A DNA stretch of 64,000 nucleotides. Origin: Lysobacter antibioticus. Its GTDB lineage: Bacteria > Pseudomonadota > Gammaproteobacteria > Xanthomonadales > Xanthomonadaceae. The notes under the pieces were generated by a model. The model worked only from the letters and a program-made list of their open reading frames with translations. It was not told the origin of the DNA and did no database searches. Positions 24,580 to 35,294 of this stretch are shown here, piece after piece (position 1 is the stretch's first letter; each line of letters opens with the position of its first letter). The position numbers and the translations under genes were made by a program. The DNA lies in assembly GCF_001442535.1 (NCBI RefSeq), contig NZ_CP013141.1, forward strand, positions 1,940,520 to 2,004,519, read 5' to 3'.

Positions 24580-25359
24580 TCAGAAATCTCTGCTGAAGAA
24601 CGGGAAAATCGGCGTCCTGATGTCGTTGGGGTGATGGACTTTCCATTCCGATTGCATGCGGTCCATGAAGTTGGGGTTCTCGCGCGCATTGAGCTGGTCG
24701 GCCTGCAGGCGCAGTCCCAGGTTGAGCAGGTCGAGGTTGAGCGGGCCTAAGCGCAATCGCTCCGGCATGCCGATCGTGCGCATCAGCTCTGACGATCGTT
24801 GCGCCTCGGCGACGAAGGAATCCGCATCGCGCGAGCCGAAGTAGCTGCCACGGGCGCTGTAGGCGCGGCGGATGCCGAGCCAATCGATACGAGAGTTCAT
24901 ATCGGTGGATGGCGGTTGCCAGAAGTTCGGGTCCAGGCCGCTCAGTGGAGGAACCAGGCCCAGAGGGGCGCGTAACGGCCATCGCAGCGGCATCAACGAC
25001 GGAGCCGGCGCGGGAGGGGGCGGGGTCGTGGTCGGCAGCGGCGGCGACAAGCGCAGCGGCGGCACCAGCGAGAGGCGTGGAAATCGCGGGCGCGGCGAGA
25101 GCAGGGACGGGGGCTGCAGGACGAAAGACGGCACCTGTGGAATCGTGGCGGTGTCGTCGGGATCGGCGCGTCCGCCTTGAGGCGCGGCTTGCGGCGCATA
25201 TGCGCTGATTCGCGCGAAGTCCACGCCCGTCGACGGCCGCGCATGGGGTAGGCGCTGGCAGGATTCGTGGGGGGCTGCCAGATTCGGAGCCGCGGAGGCC
25301 CGCACCGGAGTAACGGAGTTCTTTCGTCGTAGGCGAGGATGAAGGCCATGGCGCTCCAT
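24580..25359 (-). CDS. Proline-rich protein of unknown function in the eCIS operon (259 aa)
   Basis: The ATG at 25359 shares its A with the stop of the upstream gene (TGATG). The protein starts MERHGLHPRLRRKN, has a long Pro/Leu-rich middle (PSFVLQPPSLLSPRPRFPRL, PPLPTTTPPPPAPAP; about residues 75-125) and a folded-looking, charged C-terminal 110 residues (DWLGIRRAYSARGSYFGSRD...RMQSEWKVHHPNDIRTPIFP). There is no signal peptide or membrane helix. The N-terminal MERH is shared with the upstream gene product, hinting at a related leader or a common origin. I do not recognise the family. In this position, between the ATPase/DUF4157 block and the tube genes, cargo, cargo adaptor and tube-length factor are all possible. 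Confidence 0.6.
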   Translation of the reverse strand: MERHGLHPRLRRKNSVTPVRASAAPNLAAPHESCQRLPHARPSTGVDFARISAYAPQAAPQGGRADPDDTATIPQVPSFVLQPPSLLSPRPRFPRLSLVPPLRLSPPLPTTTPPPPAPAPSLMPLRWPLRAPLGLVPPLSGLDPNFWQPPSTDMNSRIDWLGIRRAYSARGSYFGSRDADSFVAEAQRSSELMRTIGMPERLRLGPLNLDLLNLGLRLQADQLNARENPNFMDRMQSEWKVHHPNDIRTPIFPFFSRDF

Positions 25360-25994
25360 CAGCGGGTTCCTCGCCGCGGCGGGAAATCGAATTTTCCCTC
25401 GAATTGAAGGTCGTGGCCCTCGCCCTCTTCCTTGAGCGCGTCTTGAGCCTGTTGAAACAGATACGTGCTGCTCGACGGCCCGAACATGTGGAGAGGGTCG
25501 GGGTCCAGGCCCGGGTCCTGGTCGAAGAGAGCCGTGACGAACGACCACAGCCATTTCGCCTTCGGACCCAACTCGGGAACAGGCAGTTCGCGGCCTGGCA
25601 AGCGGCTGAGGTTCGCACGGGGAACCTCCAGCCGCGGTGGAGGCTCGGGCCCTTCCACCCATTTCGGCAAGCTCTGCTGCTGTGATGGCAACGGCAGCTT
25701 CAGCATTTTTCTTAGCCTGGCCGACGGCGGAGGCTTGAACGGCGAGCGCGGTTTGGTCAAGGGCGCGATCAGCGACATATGGGCAGGTAAACGCATCCGG
25801 CCGGACTGCGAAGAGACCGGTTGCAACAGGTCGGCGGGATCGGGCCGGAGCTGGGAACTCGGCATGCGCGCCACGATTCGCGCGGCATCAGAGGGCGCCT
25901 TTTGCTCGGTGTCGTTCGGACGCACGGCGAACGGGCTGGCCGCCGCCGGGCTCGCGGGTTTGAGCAGGTTGCGTTCGATGCTGTGGCGTTCCAT
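25359..25994 (-). CDS. Proline-rich protein of unknown function in the eCIS operon (211 aa)
   Basis: The ATG at 25994 (MERHSIERNLLKPAS) is chosen because GAGGGG lies upstream and because the next gene also begins MERH; an in-frame ATG at 26018 has no ribosome site. The protein is rich in Pro, Leu and Lys with low-complexity runs (LTKPRSPFKPPPSARLRKML). It ends in a more ordered part (GPKAKWLWSFVTALFDQDPG, YLFQQAQDALKEEGEGHDLQ). No known domain is seen. A gap of 106 bases separates it from the upstream gene, the largest gap inside the operon, so the real start could lie further up. Confidence 0.5.
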   Translation of the reverse strand: MERHSIERNLLKPASPAAASPFAVRPNDTEQKAPSDAARIVARMPSSQLRPDPADLLQPVSSQSGRMRLPAHMSLIAPLTKPRSPFKPPPSARLRKMLKLPLPSQQQSLPKWVEGPEPPPRLEVPRANLSRLPGRELPVPELGPKAKWLWSFVTALFDQDPGLDPDPLHMFGPSSSTYLFQQAQDALKEEGEGHDLQFEGKFDFPPRRGTR

Positions 25995-26100
25995 TAGTCG
26001 CCCCTCAATGAGCAGCATGGTGGGCCTATGCGCGAGCCAGCGCGGTCGAGCGCCGCAAGCGCTGGAGGCGACGGTCGCGGCGCGGTCGCTGCGGGCGGCT

Positions 26101-26814
26101 TCACGACACCGACTCCAAGGCGTCCAGCACTTGCCTGGCGCGTTCGGCCACCGATGCCTGCGGATGCTGGGTGAGGGCGCGGATCTGCACCCGCGCTGCA
26201 TCGCGCATCGCGAACAATTCGCTGAGTGCCGATTCGCGGCGTTCGATCGGACCTTCGAAGACGTCCTGCGCGAGCGACGCCGCGGTGGCCGCGACCGCGG
26301 CGTCGTCGCGTTCGAGGAAAAACGACAACGTCAGTTCCAGCGGCGTGGCATCCGCCAGGTCGAGCGCGCCGTCCTCGCTCGTCGCCAGCTTCAGCGCGCG
26401 CCGGCAGGTCAGCGTCAACAGATCGTGTTCGCCGTCGGCGATGGCGCGGCGGCTGTTTTCGAGGGCGACGAACTGATTCAGCAGCAAGCTCTGGCGCCAT
26501 GGCATGTCCGCCGCGACGACGACCAGGCCGATCGGACCGCCGACATCGGGTACCCCGGCGCAAGGGTCGGCCAGGGTGGTGCCGGCGTCGGCCAGGGTGG
26601 CGCGGAACGCGAAGCCTGCGGGACGTTGCTTGGCGCGGTCGCCGCCGACGGCCAAATGCAGGCGGCCCGGGCCTTCGATTTCGACGAAGTAGTTCAGCGT
26701 TATCGGCGCTCCTGCGAGCAGGAGGGTGCTGGCGACGCGCAGGCCGGCGCGCACGCGCAGCCCTTCGGTCTCGAACGATTGCAGCGCTTCGTGCTGTTCG
26801 GATCGCATGTTCAT
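26101..26814 (-). CDS. Unknown eCIS-operon protein (237 aa)
   Basis: The first 160 residues are a hydrophobic, beta-rich domain (LRVRAGLRVASTLLLAGAPITLNYFVEIEGPG; GPIGLVVVAADMPWRQSLLLNQFVAL). The C-terminal 70 are helical (RRESALSELFAMRDAARVQI; QHPQASVAERARQVLDALESV). There is no signal peptide. The ATG at 26814 overlaps the stop of the DUF4157 gene by four bases, so the two are translated together and a cognate chaperone or partner role is plausible. An internal ATG at 26808 is an alternative start. No family recognised. Confidence 0.6.
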   Translation of the reverse strand: MNMRSEQHEALQSFETEGLRVRAGLRVASTLLLAGAPITLNYFVEIEGPGRLHLAVGGDRAKQRPAGFAFRATLADAGTTLADPCAGVPDVGGPIGLVVVAADMPWRQSLLLNQFVALENSRRAIADGEHDLLTLTCRRALKLATSEDGALDLADATPLELTLSFFLERDDAAVAATAASLAQDVFEGPIERRESALSELFAMRDAARVQIRALTQHPQASVAERARQVLDALESVS

Positions 26815-29363
26815 CTGAAGCGGATCCTGGTGGTGGCCGTGCGCGCGGCGAGCACCGAGTCGGCCGCGGTCACGGTGACCACGCCGGTGAAACCTGCCGG
26901 CCGTGTGACGGTGGCAGCGACCGCCACGCCGGGCGGCCCTGCGTTGACGGCCACGACGACGCCTGCCGCCGCGGCGGCAGGATCGACGATGAAGTTGACC
27001 ACGCGTCCGCCCGGGTTGGCATTGAGGGTGACGACGCTGGTCAAGACGCCGACGGGCACCGGGCTAGGGGCCGCGCGCATGTTGCGCAGGCGCACGGCCT
27101 CGACCCTGACGCGGCCGTCGGCACGGCGGTTGGGGAAGATCGTATCGGCCGCGCGCAGGCCGAAGTTGCCGACGCGCAGGCCGGCGGTCAGCGTCGCTGC
27201 CGCCGGCAACGCGGCGGGATTGCCCGCGGTCACCGCGCTATCGCCCGCCAATACGCTCCATCGGGCACTGCGTGCGGCGACGGTCGAGGCGACGGTCAAC
27301 CGCGCCGTTGCCCTGCCGTCCGCGGCCAATGCGGTGGCACCGGCTGCCGTTGGCGTTGCCGTCACCGCGCTGAACACGATGAGTGGATTGCCGGCATACG
27401 GATCGTTGCGCGGCGGCGCGGCAACGCCGCCGAAGCGGTGGTCGGTGCGGAACTGGAATCCGGCCGCGGGCGAGCCGCGCAGAGAGCGTTCGTGCACGCC
27501 GTCGGCGAAGGTGCGGCTGACCACGGCGCCGGCGCCGCGCCACGACGAGTACTGGAAGCGCTGGCGGAAGTTCCAGAAGCGCGGCAACTGCCGCACGCCG
27601 GGTCCGACGAAACGATTGACGTCGATGGCTGGCAGCCCGTCGGCGACGTTGGGCAGGGCGACCGGCGTGACCAGTTGATCGACCCAAGCGTTGGCCGGCA
27701 CGGCCAAGAGCAGATTGAAGGCGTTGTTGAAGCCGATCGGCGGATTGACCGGAGCGAGATTGAAATCGTTGCGATTGAGAGTGATCAGCTCGCCGACGAT
27801 GCGGGTCAAGGGCGCATGTGCGGCGTCTGAGGATCGGAAAGTGATGCGGTTCTGCACGCCATAGGGGCCGGCGCCGCCGGCGAAGGTCAACGCGGTCACC
27901 CGGGTCGGCACGGCGTTGACGGTGAGTTCCGCCATCAGGCCGGAGGCGCCGACCACGGGTGCGGCGACCGCTTGGGTCTCGTCGAGCCGCGCGCCGGTGG
28001 CGGTGTCGGCGATGCGCACGCGGACATCGCCGGTCTGCGCGCCCGGGGTGATGACGTTGCCGGCGACGCGGGCGCCGAGCGCGCGGCGCAAGGTCACCCG
28101 CACCGGGCGTCCAGCCGGCGCGGTGATCGCGTTGACGGTGGCGGTGTTGCCGTTGATGCCGTCGCGGTTGGGCTCGGCGGTGCCGGCAGGCGCGGCGCCC
28201 GCAACCAATGCCGGAACCGCGGCCAATGCCGGTGCCGCGGCATAGGTCGCACTGGTCACCTGGACCAACCGCACTGCGATGGAATTTGCGTTGTCGGCCG
28301 GAGTGCCGGCGACCTCGGCGCGAATCGTCAGCGCCGCGCCGCCGACCACCGTGCCCGGCGGCGGCTGTACGGCGCGGATCCTGACCCGGCGACCGCCTCC
28401 CACGACGGATACGCCGGCGGGCGCCGCACCGCCGGGATTGATCGTCCAGGTGAGAGCGCTGCGGCCGGCGACCGTCGCGGTGGCGGTGATGTCGTTGCCG
28501 CCGACGCCTAGCTCGGCCGAGGAGACGGCGACGGCGGTCACCAGGGGCGCGGCCTGGGCCTGCATCGGTGCGGCCGCGATGTGTTGCGACAAACCCGATC
28601 GTGCCGGCGATGCGCCGGCGCCGAGGTCCTGCTGGACGACGTGGGTCAGCTCGTGCGCGAGCAGATGGCGATGCTCGGCCGCCTCGGGATCGGCGACCTT
28701 GGACCCGAACACCAGATTGCGCGCGTAAGTGAAAGCGCGCGCGCCGAGACGGCCGGCCGCGGCCTGCGCGCCGTCGCCGCTGTGCACGCGCACGCCGGAG
28801 AAGTCCCACGAGAATGCGTTCTCGAACGCGCTGCGCAGCGATTCCGACAACGGCCGGCCGGGGCCGAGTTCGGCGATGCGCGCGGCCGATGCGGGCGCCT
28901 GTGCGGTGTCCTCGCCCGCGGTCGGATCGGTCGGCATGGAAAGCCGTTGGACGGCGGCCTCGGCGATGTGGTCGGCTTCGCGCTCGTGCCCGGTCGCAGC
29001 TTCGATGCGCTGCGGCAGCATCGTGGCGGCGAGCGAAACCGGCGCAGGCCGACGCGCCGTCGGCGGTGCGCGCAGGGCAGACGGCTGGCGTAGCAGCGAG
29101 GGCCCCGGAGGGACGGTGGCCAGGCTCGGCGCGGCGGCCATGCTCGTCGCCGAACCCGAACCCGAACCCGAACCCGAACCCGGGCCAGCGTTCGCCGCCG
29201 TCGTCGAGGCTGCGGGCATGGCGGGCGCGTGTCGCGCGCATTCGCCGCAGGTCGTACCGGCGATGGTGTGGTTGCCGCATTCGCAGCGGCGGGCAAGGAC
29301 GCCGGCACTCGTCGGGGCCGGCGCCAGCGCCGAAACGGCCTTGAGCGCAGCGTTCTTGCTCAT
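26811..29363 (-). CDS. DUF4157 (eCIS_core) protein, candidate cargo or toxin
   Basis: An 850-aa protein. It begins with a cysteine cluster (CECGNHTIAGTTCGECARH), then a Ser/Gly/Pro linker with a (GS)5 run near residues 61-70, then the DUF4157 domain (about 145-245): SLRSAFENAFSWDFSGVRVH and the zincin motif H237-E-L-T-H241 in HRHLLAHELTHVVQQ. DUF4157 is the marker domain of eCIS-associated proteins and often precedes toxin domains. The remaining 600 residues are Ala/Val/Gly-rich repeated beta modules resembling Ig-like folds (SVVGGGRRVRIRAVQPPPG; TLTAGLRVGNFGLRAADTIF), with no recognised catalytic domain. There is no signal peptide. It overlaps both neighbours by four bases. Cargo is an inference; a structural role for the beta modules is also possible. 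Confidence 0.8.
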   Translation of the reverse strand: MSKNAALKAVSALAPAPTSAGVLARRCECGNHTIAGTTCGECARHAPAMPAASTTAANAGPGSGSGSGSGSATSMAAAPSLATVPPGPSLLRQPSALRAPPTARRPAPVSLAATMLPQRIEAATGHEREADHIAEAAVQRLSMPTDPTAGEDTAQAPASAARIAELGPGRPLSESLRSAFENAFSWDFSGVRVHSGDGAQAAAGRLGARAFTYARNLVFGSKVADPEAAEHRHLLAHELTHVVQQDLGAGASPARSGLSQHIAAAPMQAQAAPLVTAVAVSSAELGVGGNDITATATVAGRSALTWTINPGGAAPAGVSVVGGGRRVRIRAVQPPPGTVVGGAALTIRAEVAGTPADNANSIAVRLVQVTSATYAAAPALAAVPALVAGAAPAGTAEPNRDGINGNTATVNAITAPAGRPVRVTLRRALGARVAGNVITPGAQTGDVRVRIADTATGARLDETQAVAAPVVGASGLMAELTVNAVPTRVTALTFAGGAGPYGVQNRITFRSSDAAHAPLTRIVGELITLNRNDFNLAPVNPPIGFNNAFNLLLAVPANAWVDQLVTPVALPNVADGLPAIDVNRFVGPGVRQLPRFWNFRQRFQYSSWRGAGAVVSRTFADGVHERSLRGSPAAGFQFRTDHRFGGVAAPPRNDPYAGNPLIVFSAVTATPTAAGATALAADGRATARLTVASTVAARSARWSVLAGDSAVTAGNPAALPAAATLTAGLRVGNFGLRAADTIFPNRRADGRVRVEAVRLRNMRAAPSPVPVGVLTSVVTLNANPGGRVVNFIVDPAAAAAGVVVAVNAGPPGVAVAATVTRPAGFTGVVTVTAADSVLAARTATTRIRFR
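29151..29181. repeat. Five tandem CGAACC units inside the DUF4157 gene
   Basis: The units are exact and encode Gly-Ser five times on the minus strand. Because the unit is six bases, slippage would change linker length by two residues without a frameshift. Confidence 0.9.
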
Positions 29364-29616
29364 CGTCGGATCTCCCGGCCCAGGGCCGTGGCGACGGAGC
29401 CGGCGACGGCGCGCGCCAGCCGCGCGGTTCCGGCATCGGTACGGATCGCCGGCGCCGTCAGCCGCGCCAGCGAGGCACCGCTGCGTGCGTCCGCCAGGCG
29501 GCGATCGCCGATCATGCGCGCCAACTCGTCGGTCAAGGTCCGTACGAACTCGCCGCGCTGCGCATCGCCGATGCTCGCGCCATGCACGACGACTCGTTCG
29601 ATGTGCACACTGACGC

Positions 29617-29620
<4 letters not shown>
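29360..29620 (-). CDS. Small eCIS-operon protein (86 aa)
   Basis: It begins MSVSVHIERVVVHGASIGDA and consists of one beta strand followed by helices (FVRTLTDELARMIGDRRLAD; TARLARAVAGSVATALGREIRR). Both ends overlap neighbours by ATGA (29617-29620 and 29360-29363), which argues that it is real. Small proteins of this shape occur beside DUF4157 genes in other eCIS loci, but I cannot name a family. A loading or assembly factor is possible. Confidence 0.65.
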
Positions 29621-31704
<2,084 letters not shown>

Positions 31705-31730
31705 GTCGGTCTCCTGGTCGCCGTGGCGGG

Positions 31731-33014
31731 TCATGTCACCACCACGGTTTGTTGCGGATCGAACTCGAAGCCGTCGGCTCCGGCGATGCTGGGCAGGCTG
31801 TTCAGGCCGTCGACCCGCAAGCGCACCGGGTAGTTGCCGGCGACTACGTCGGGCACGGTGAACTCCAGGACGCTCGCTTCGGCCGGATCGGCGGGCGTGT
31901 CGATACTGTCGGCCCGCACCTGGGTGTCGCCGAATACGAGGCGTACACCGTCGTGCTGGGCCGGCAACAAGCGCGGCCGGCATCGGATCGTCAGAGTGAG
32001 ATCGCCGGTGGGTGCGGCCAACGGCGCCACTTCGATCAGCGGCGCGAGCGCCAACACCACGGTATTGCTGAGCAGCGCCGGTTGTCCCGGCGAGGTTTCG
32101 CCGCGCACGCGCACGGCGTATTGCCCGATGCACCAATCCGCCAGCGCGCCGGCATCGCCGGCCGCCGGCAGCGCCACGAGCAGGGAATGTTCGTCTTCGC
32201 CTGCACTGGCCGACAAGGCTTGTTGCAGACCGCCGCGTGCGGCTTCGAACATCACCTGTGCGCCGGTGGCGGCCAGTCGCTCGCCACGCAAGCGCAGGAC
32301 ATCGCCCAGGCGTGCCGCAGGCAGCAATTCCGATGCCGCCGGCCGGACTTCGTCGAGGCGAGGGGCGCCCGCGGCGAGAGCCTTCGGGCCGCGGTCGTCG
32401 GCACCGCGCTTGAGCACCGGCAGCGCGCTGCGCGCACTTGCGTCGGACTCGATCAGCACCACCGATACCTGGTAAGCCATCGACGGTCGATACCGGGCCT
32501 GCATCGCCGTCCACAGTTTGGTCAGATCCTCGGTGTTGAGGTATTTCGGGGTGATCTTGATCCACTCGACCTGGTCGGCGAGGCTCAACGCGGAGAAGTC
32601 GCCGAACGGCGGCGCCGGCGGCCCGAGCACGATGCGCAACTGCGCGCGGCTCAGGGTCGGCGTTTCGTGCAGGAATTGCATGCCCAGGCCGAGCAGGGCT
32701 TCGGCCGCCAAGTCCTGGGCGCCGTAAGCGGTGAGCAGGTAATGCAGATCCAGAGCCAGCGGCGGCGTGCCCGTGCGGATGCCGGCGCCGTCGCGGGCGG
32801 GCAGTTCCTGGTTGCGCCAACCGCTGTTCGGGGTGACCTGATAGAGAAACAGATTGAGCTGATTGGGCTCGGTCTGGCCGGTGGTGATGCGATCGGGCGG
32901 CAAGGCGCTGACGCTGACGCTGCCTATCGCCGACAGATCGAGCCCGAGCAGACCGTTGCCGATCAGGTCCTTCAATCCTGCGGTGACGGCGGCGATGGCC
33001 AGCGCGTTGCTCAT
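31731..33014 (-). CDS. Pvc16-like tail terminator/cap protein (DUF4255)
   Basis: A 427-aa protein. The first 200 residues match the Pvc16 N-terminal domain (MSNALAIAAVTAGLKDLIGN...TEPNQLNLFLYQVTPNSGWRN...YLLTAYG...LGLGMQFLHETP...EWIKITPKYLNTEDLTKLW). In AFP/PVC this domain caps the distal end of the sheath and tube. The C-terminal 200 residues add two Ig/IPT-like beta domains (GDVLRLRGERLAATGAQVMF; SVLEFTVPDVVAGNYPVRLR), a common extension. It overlaps the upstream disordered-protein gene by four bases. Confidence 0.9.
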   Translation of the reverse strand: MSNALAIAAVTAGLKDLIGNGLLGLDLSAIGSVSVSALPPDRITTGQTEPNQLNLFLYQVTPNSGWRNQELPARDGAGIRTGTPPLALDLHYLLTAYGAQDLAAEALLGLGMQFLHETPTLSRAQLRIVLGPPAPPFGDFSALSLADQVEWIKITPKYLNTEDLTKLWTAMQARYRPSMAYQVSVVLIESDASARSALPVLKRGADDRGPKALAAGAPRLDEVRPAASELLPAARLGDVLRLRGERLAATGAQVMFEAARGGLQQALSASAGEDEHSLLVALPAAGDAGALADWCIGQYAVRVRGETSPGQPALLSNTVVLALAPLIEVAPLAAPTGDLTLTIRCRPRLLPAQHDGVRLVFGDTQVRADSIDTPADPAEASVLEFTVPDVVAGNYPVRLRVDGLNSLPSIAGADGFEFDPQQTVVVT

Positions 33015-33964
33015 GGCCGACCTCCATGACGCCGGCGCAGGTAATCGTCGAGGCCGAGTTTCGGTTCCCGCGTCGGGCCCGGCGCGGATGCGCCAGCCGC
33101 TGCGCTCGGCGCGACGGCTCCGATCTCGAGTCGCCCGATGGTGACGTGTATCGGCGCCGGAGACGATGCGATCGGCGCAAGCGACATCGCAGCCGCGCGG
33201 CCCGGGTTCGCCACCGGCGCGGCCGGCGCCGCATCGCGTCTGCGCGACATGGGGCTGGGCAGGGCTGCCGGGACGCTCAGGCGTTGCGGCTCCGCGCCTG
33301 GTTCGTGGATATGCAGGGCGGTGGCCGCTCTTGCAGCGCCCGCTTGCGCTTGCGACCGCGTGTGTTCGATGCGGGTCAGACGCTCGACCCGTTCGATGTG
33401 TTCGACGCGGGCGACCCGTTCGACGTGATCGCTGCGTTCGCTGCGCGGCCTGGATTCGGGGGCGTCGGCGACGTCCGTCGGGCCGATCGGTCTGCTCCGG
33501 TTCGCACGCGCCTGCGGATGGCGCTGCGCAGCGGAACCGGACTCGTCGTGTACGGCCGGGTTGTGGGGGCGGTAAGGCGATCCCATCGGGGCGGAAAGTG
33601 TCGCCGGCACCGACAGCGGCGCCGGCGCCGAGGCGGCGATGGTCAGCGTGGGGGCCGCGACGGGGAGCGCCGTTTCGGATCTCGGCAGCGCAGGAGCGTT
33701 CTCCACCTGCGCGTGTTCGTCGATCGCACTCGGCCTGGCGAGCGACGCCATGGGCGCCGGTGCCGGCGCGGCGACGATCGTTTCGACGATGTCCGGAGCC
33801 GGGCCCGAGGGCTGCCGTGGCTCGAACAATGAGGGCCGACGACGGGTCAGCAGAGGTGCCTGCTGGCGGCTCCGCGCCACCACGCGATCGAGGAAGCCGT
33901 CGGCATCCGCGTGAGGACGCGCCGGACCGCGCCCGTCGCCGGCCGGGTCGTTGCGGGCGCTCAT
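33011..33964 (-). CDS. Disordered Pro/Ala-rich eCIS-associated protein (317 aa)
   Basis: Three islands look conserved: an N-terminal helix DGFLDRVVARSRQQAPLLTR followed by RRPSLFEPRQ, a strand near the C-terminus (PIHVTIGRLEIGAV), and the terminal LGLDDYLRRRHGGRP. Between them lies a long Ala/Pro/Arg-rich linker with a repeated VERVARVEHIERVERLTRIE-type charged helix. Proteins with these ends recur at this place in eCIS operons, between the gp28-like gene and the Pvc16 gene, but no function is established. Overlaps of four bases on both sides support it. Confidence 0.7.
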   Translation of the reverse strand: MSARNDPAGDGRGPARPHADADGFLDRVVARSRQQAPLLTRRRPSLFEPRQPSGPAPDIVETIVAAPAPAPMASLARPSAIDEHAQVENAPALPRSETALPVAAPTLTIAASAPAPLSVPATLSAPMGSPYRPHNPAVHDESGSAAQRHPQARANRSRPIGPTDVADAPESRPRSERSDHVERVARVEHIERVERLTRIEHTRSQAQAGAARAATALHIHEPGAEPQRLSVPAALPSPMSRRRDAAPAAPVANPGRAAAMSLAPIASSPAPIHVTIGRLEIGAVAPSAAAGASAPGPTREPKLGLDDYLRRRHGGRP

Positions 33965-34743
33965 GCTTGCACCATGTCGAGATAGAAGCGACGCCGGGCC
34001 GGCGCCATGGCGAGAATGTCGCGCTCGCTCCAGGCGTAGTTGCGCGCCAGTACATGGACTTCGGCGAGCAGATCCTGCGCCCAGTCGTCCAGTTCCTCCC
34101 ACAGGTAGCCGGCGACGTCCAGAGACGCCGACCAGGCGTGCCGGCAGGAGGGGCATTCGACGGCCAGCTGCAGATCCGCGAGCGGGTCGTGATCGGCCAT
34201 CGCGGCGATGAGGCGTCGCCGCAGCGGCGCCGGCAACTGCGCCGCGGCCACCGCCTCCCGGCCGCAATGCGCGCTGACGACGCAGCGTTGCAACAGCAGG
34301 GCCACGCTTTCGCCTTGGCCGGCGGTGTCGTCCAGCGCGTCGATGTCGTCGCTGCAGGGCGGGCGGAAATAGACCCGGTAGTCCCGGTGCTTGAGCAGCG
34401 AGGGCTCGCGCGGCGCCGGCATCTGCGCGGGCAAGGGACAAACCTCGCCGGCGTCGAAGTCGGTTTCGAGGCGGTCGCCGCAGGCAGGGCATGCGGCGAC
34501 GGCGTGCAGGCGTCCGCCGAACAAGCCTTTCTGGAGCAGGAGCAGGCAGGCGTCGCGATCGCCGAGGCAGAGTCCGCGCCAATGCGAACGATCGTATTCG
34601 GGCCATACCGCCGCCAGCAGACCGAGCGCGCGTTCTGCCGGCGATGCCGAGTACGCGGTTTCCCATGCGCGCAGCAAGGCTTCGATCATGCTCGAGGCGG
34701 AGGTCGCCGCAGCGCGCGGTGCTGGCGTGCCGGCGGCACTCAT
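33961..34743 (-). CDS. Zinc-ribbon T4 baseplate-assembly-like protein (gp28/gp51 type)
   Basis: A 260-aa protein with two C-x2-C pairs, VAACPACGDRLETDFD and LAVECPSCRHAWSASLD, forming a probable zinc site. Helical ends include LLRAWETAYSASPAERALGLLA and the terminal NYAWSERDILAMAPARRRFYLDMV. This arrangement is seen in eCIS and in contractile phages directly after the tube gene and is related to the T4 baseplate hub assembly proteins. It probably acts as an assembly chaperone, not a particle part. The ATG overlaps the tube stop (ATGA at 34740-34743). Confidence 0.8.
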   Translation of the reverse strand: MSAAGTPAPRAAATSASSMIEALLRAWETAYSASPAERALGLLAAVWPEYDRSHWRGLCLGDRDACLLLLQKGLFGGRLHAVAACPACGDRLETDFDAGEVCPLPAQMPAPREPSLLKHRDYRVYFRPPCSDDIDALDDTAGQGESVALLLQRCVVSAHCGREAVAAAQLPAPLRRRLIAAMADHDPLADLQLAVECPSCRHAWSASLDVAGYLWEELDDWAQDLLAEVHVLARNYAWSERDILAMAPARRRFYLDMVQA

Positions 34744-35264
34744 GCAGGCTCCGTGAAGCTCGGTTCGGCCGGCTCGACCACATCGACGTCGCGCTCCCAG
34801 CCTTCGTTTTCCAGCTTCAGCCGCTGGATCGCGACCGCGTTGGCGTTGGCGTCGAGATCGGGCAGCGACTGGAACTCGGAGACCCAACAGCGATACACCT
34901 TGTAGGCGATGGCGAGCTGGCCGGCTTCGTTGTAGACCTCGATGATCAGGTCCTTGCGGAAGTCCTTGAGCGAAACCTCCGAACCCAGGCCGGCACCGTA
35001 GTTCCAGACCTTGTTCGCCCATTGCTCGAATTCCTTGTCGTGGGTGACGCCGCGTTCGAGGGTGACCGCTTCGAACTCGGTGCGCCCCGGCGATTTGCGG
35101 CTGCTGCTGGGGTCGCCGCCGTCGCGGTGCTTGACCACCTCGGTACTGCGTTTGAGCGCGCTGACCTTGCTGATGCCGGCGACGTATTTGTTGTCCCACT
35201 TGACCCTGAACTTGAAGTTCTTGTACGGGTCGAAGCGCTGCGCATTGACGGTGAACTGGGCCAT
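34740..35264 (-). CDS. eCIS inner tube protein (T4 gp19-like)
   Basis: A 174-aa protein with the phage tail-tube fold signature: DPYKNFKFRVKWDNKYVAGISKVSAL, TEFEAVTLERGVTHDKEFEQWANKVWNY, then FRKDLIIEVYNEAGQLAIAYKVYRCWVSEFQSLPDLDAN. It should stack as hexameric rings inside the sheath. AGGAGC lies six bases before the ATG. Only one tube gene is present, whereas AFP/PVC have two. Confidence 0.95.
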   Translation of the reverse strand: MAQFTVNAQRFDPYKNFKFRVKWDNKYVAGISKVSALKRSTEVVKHRDGGDPSSSRKSPGRTEFEAVTLERGVTHDKEFEQWANKVWNYGAGLGSEVSLKDFRKDLIIEVYNEAGQLAIAYKVYRCWVSEFQSLPDLDANANAVAIQRLKLENEGWERDVDVVEPAEPSFTEPA

Positions 35265-35294
35265 GGAAGTGCTCCTGAGGCGTGGATGAGAGAC

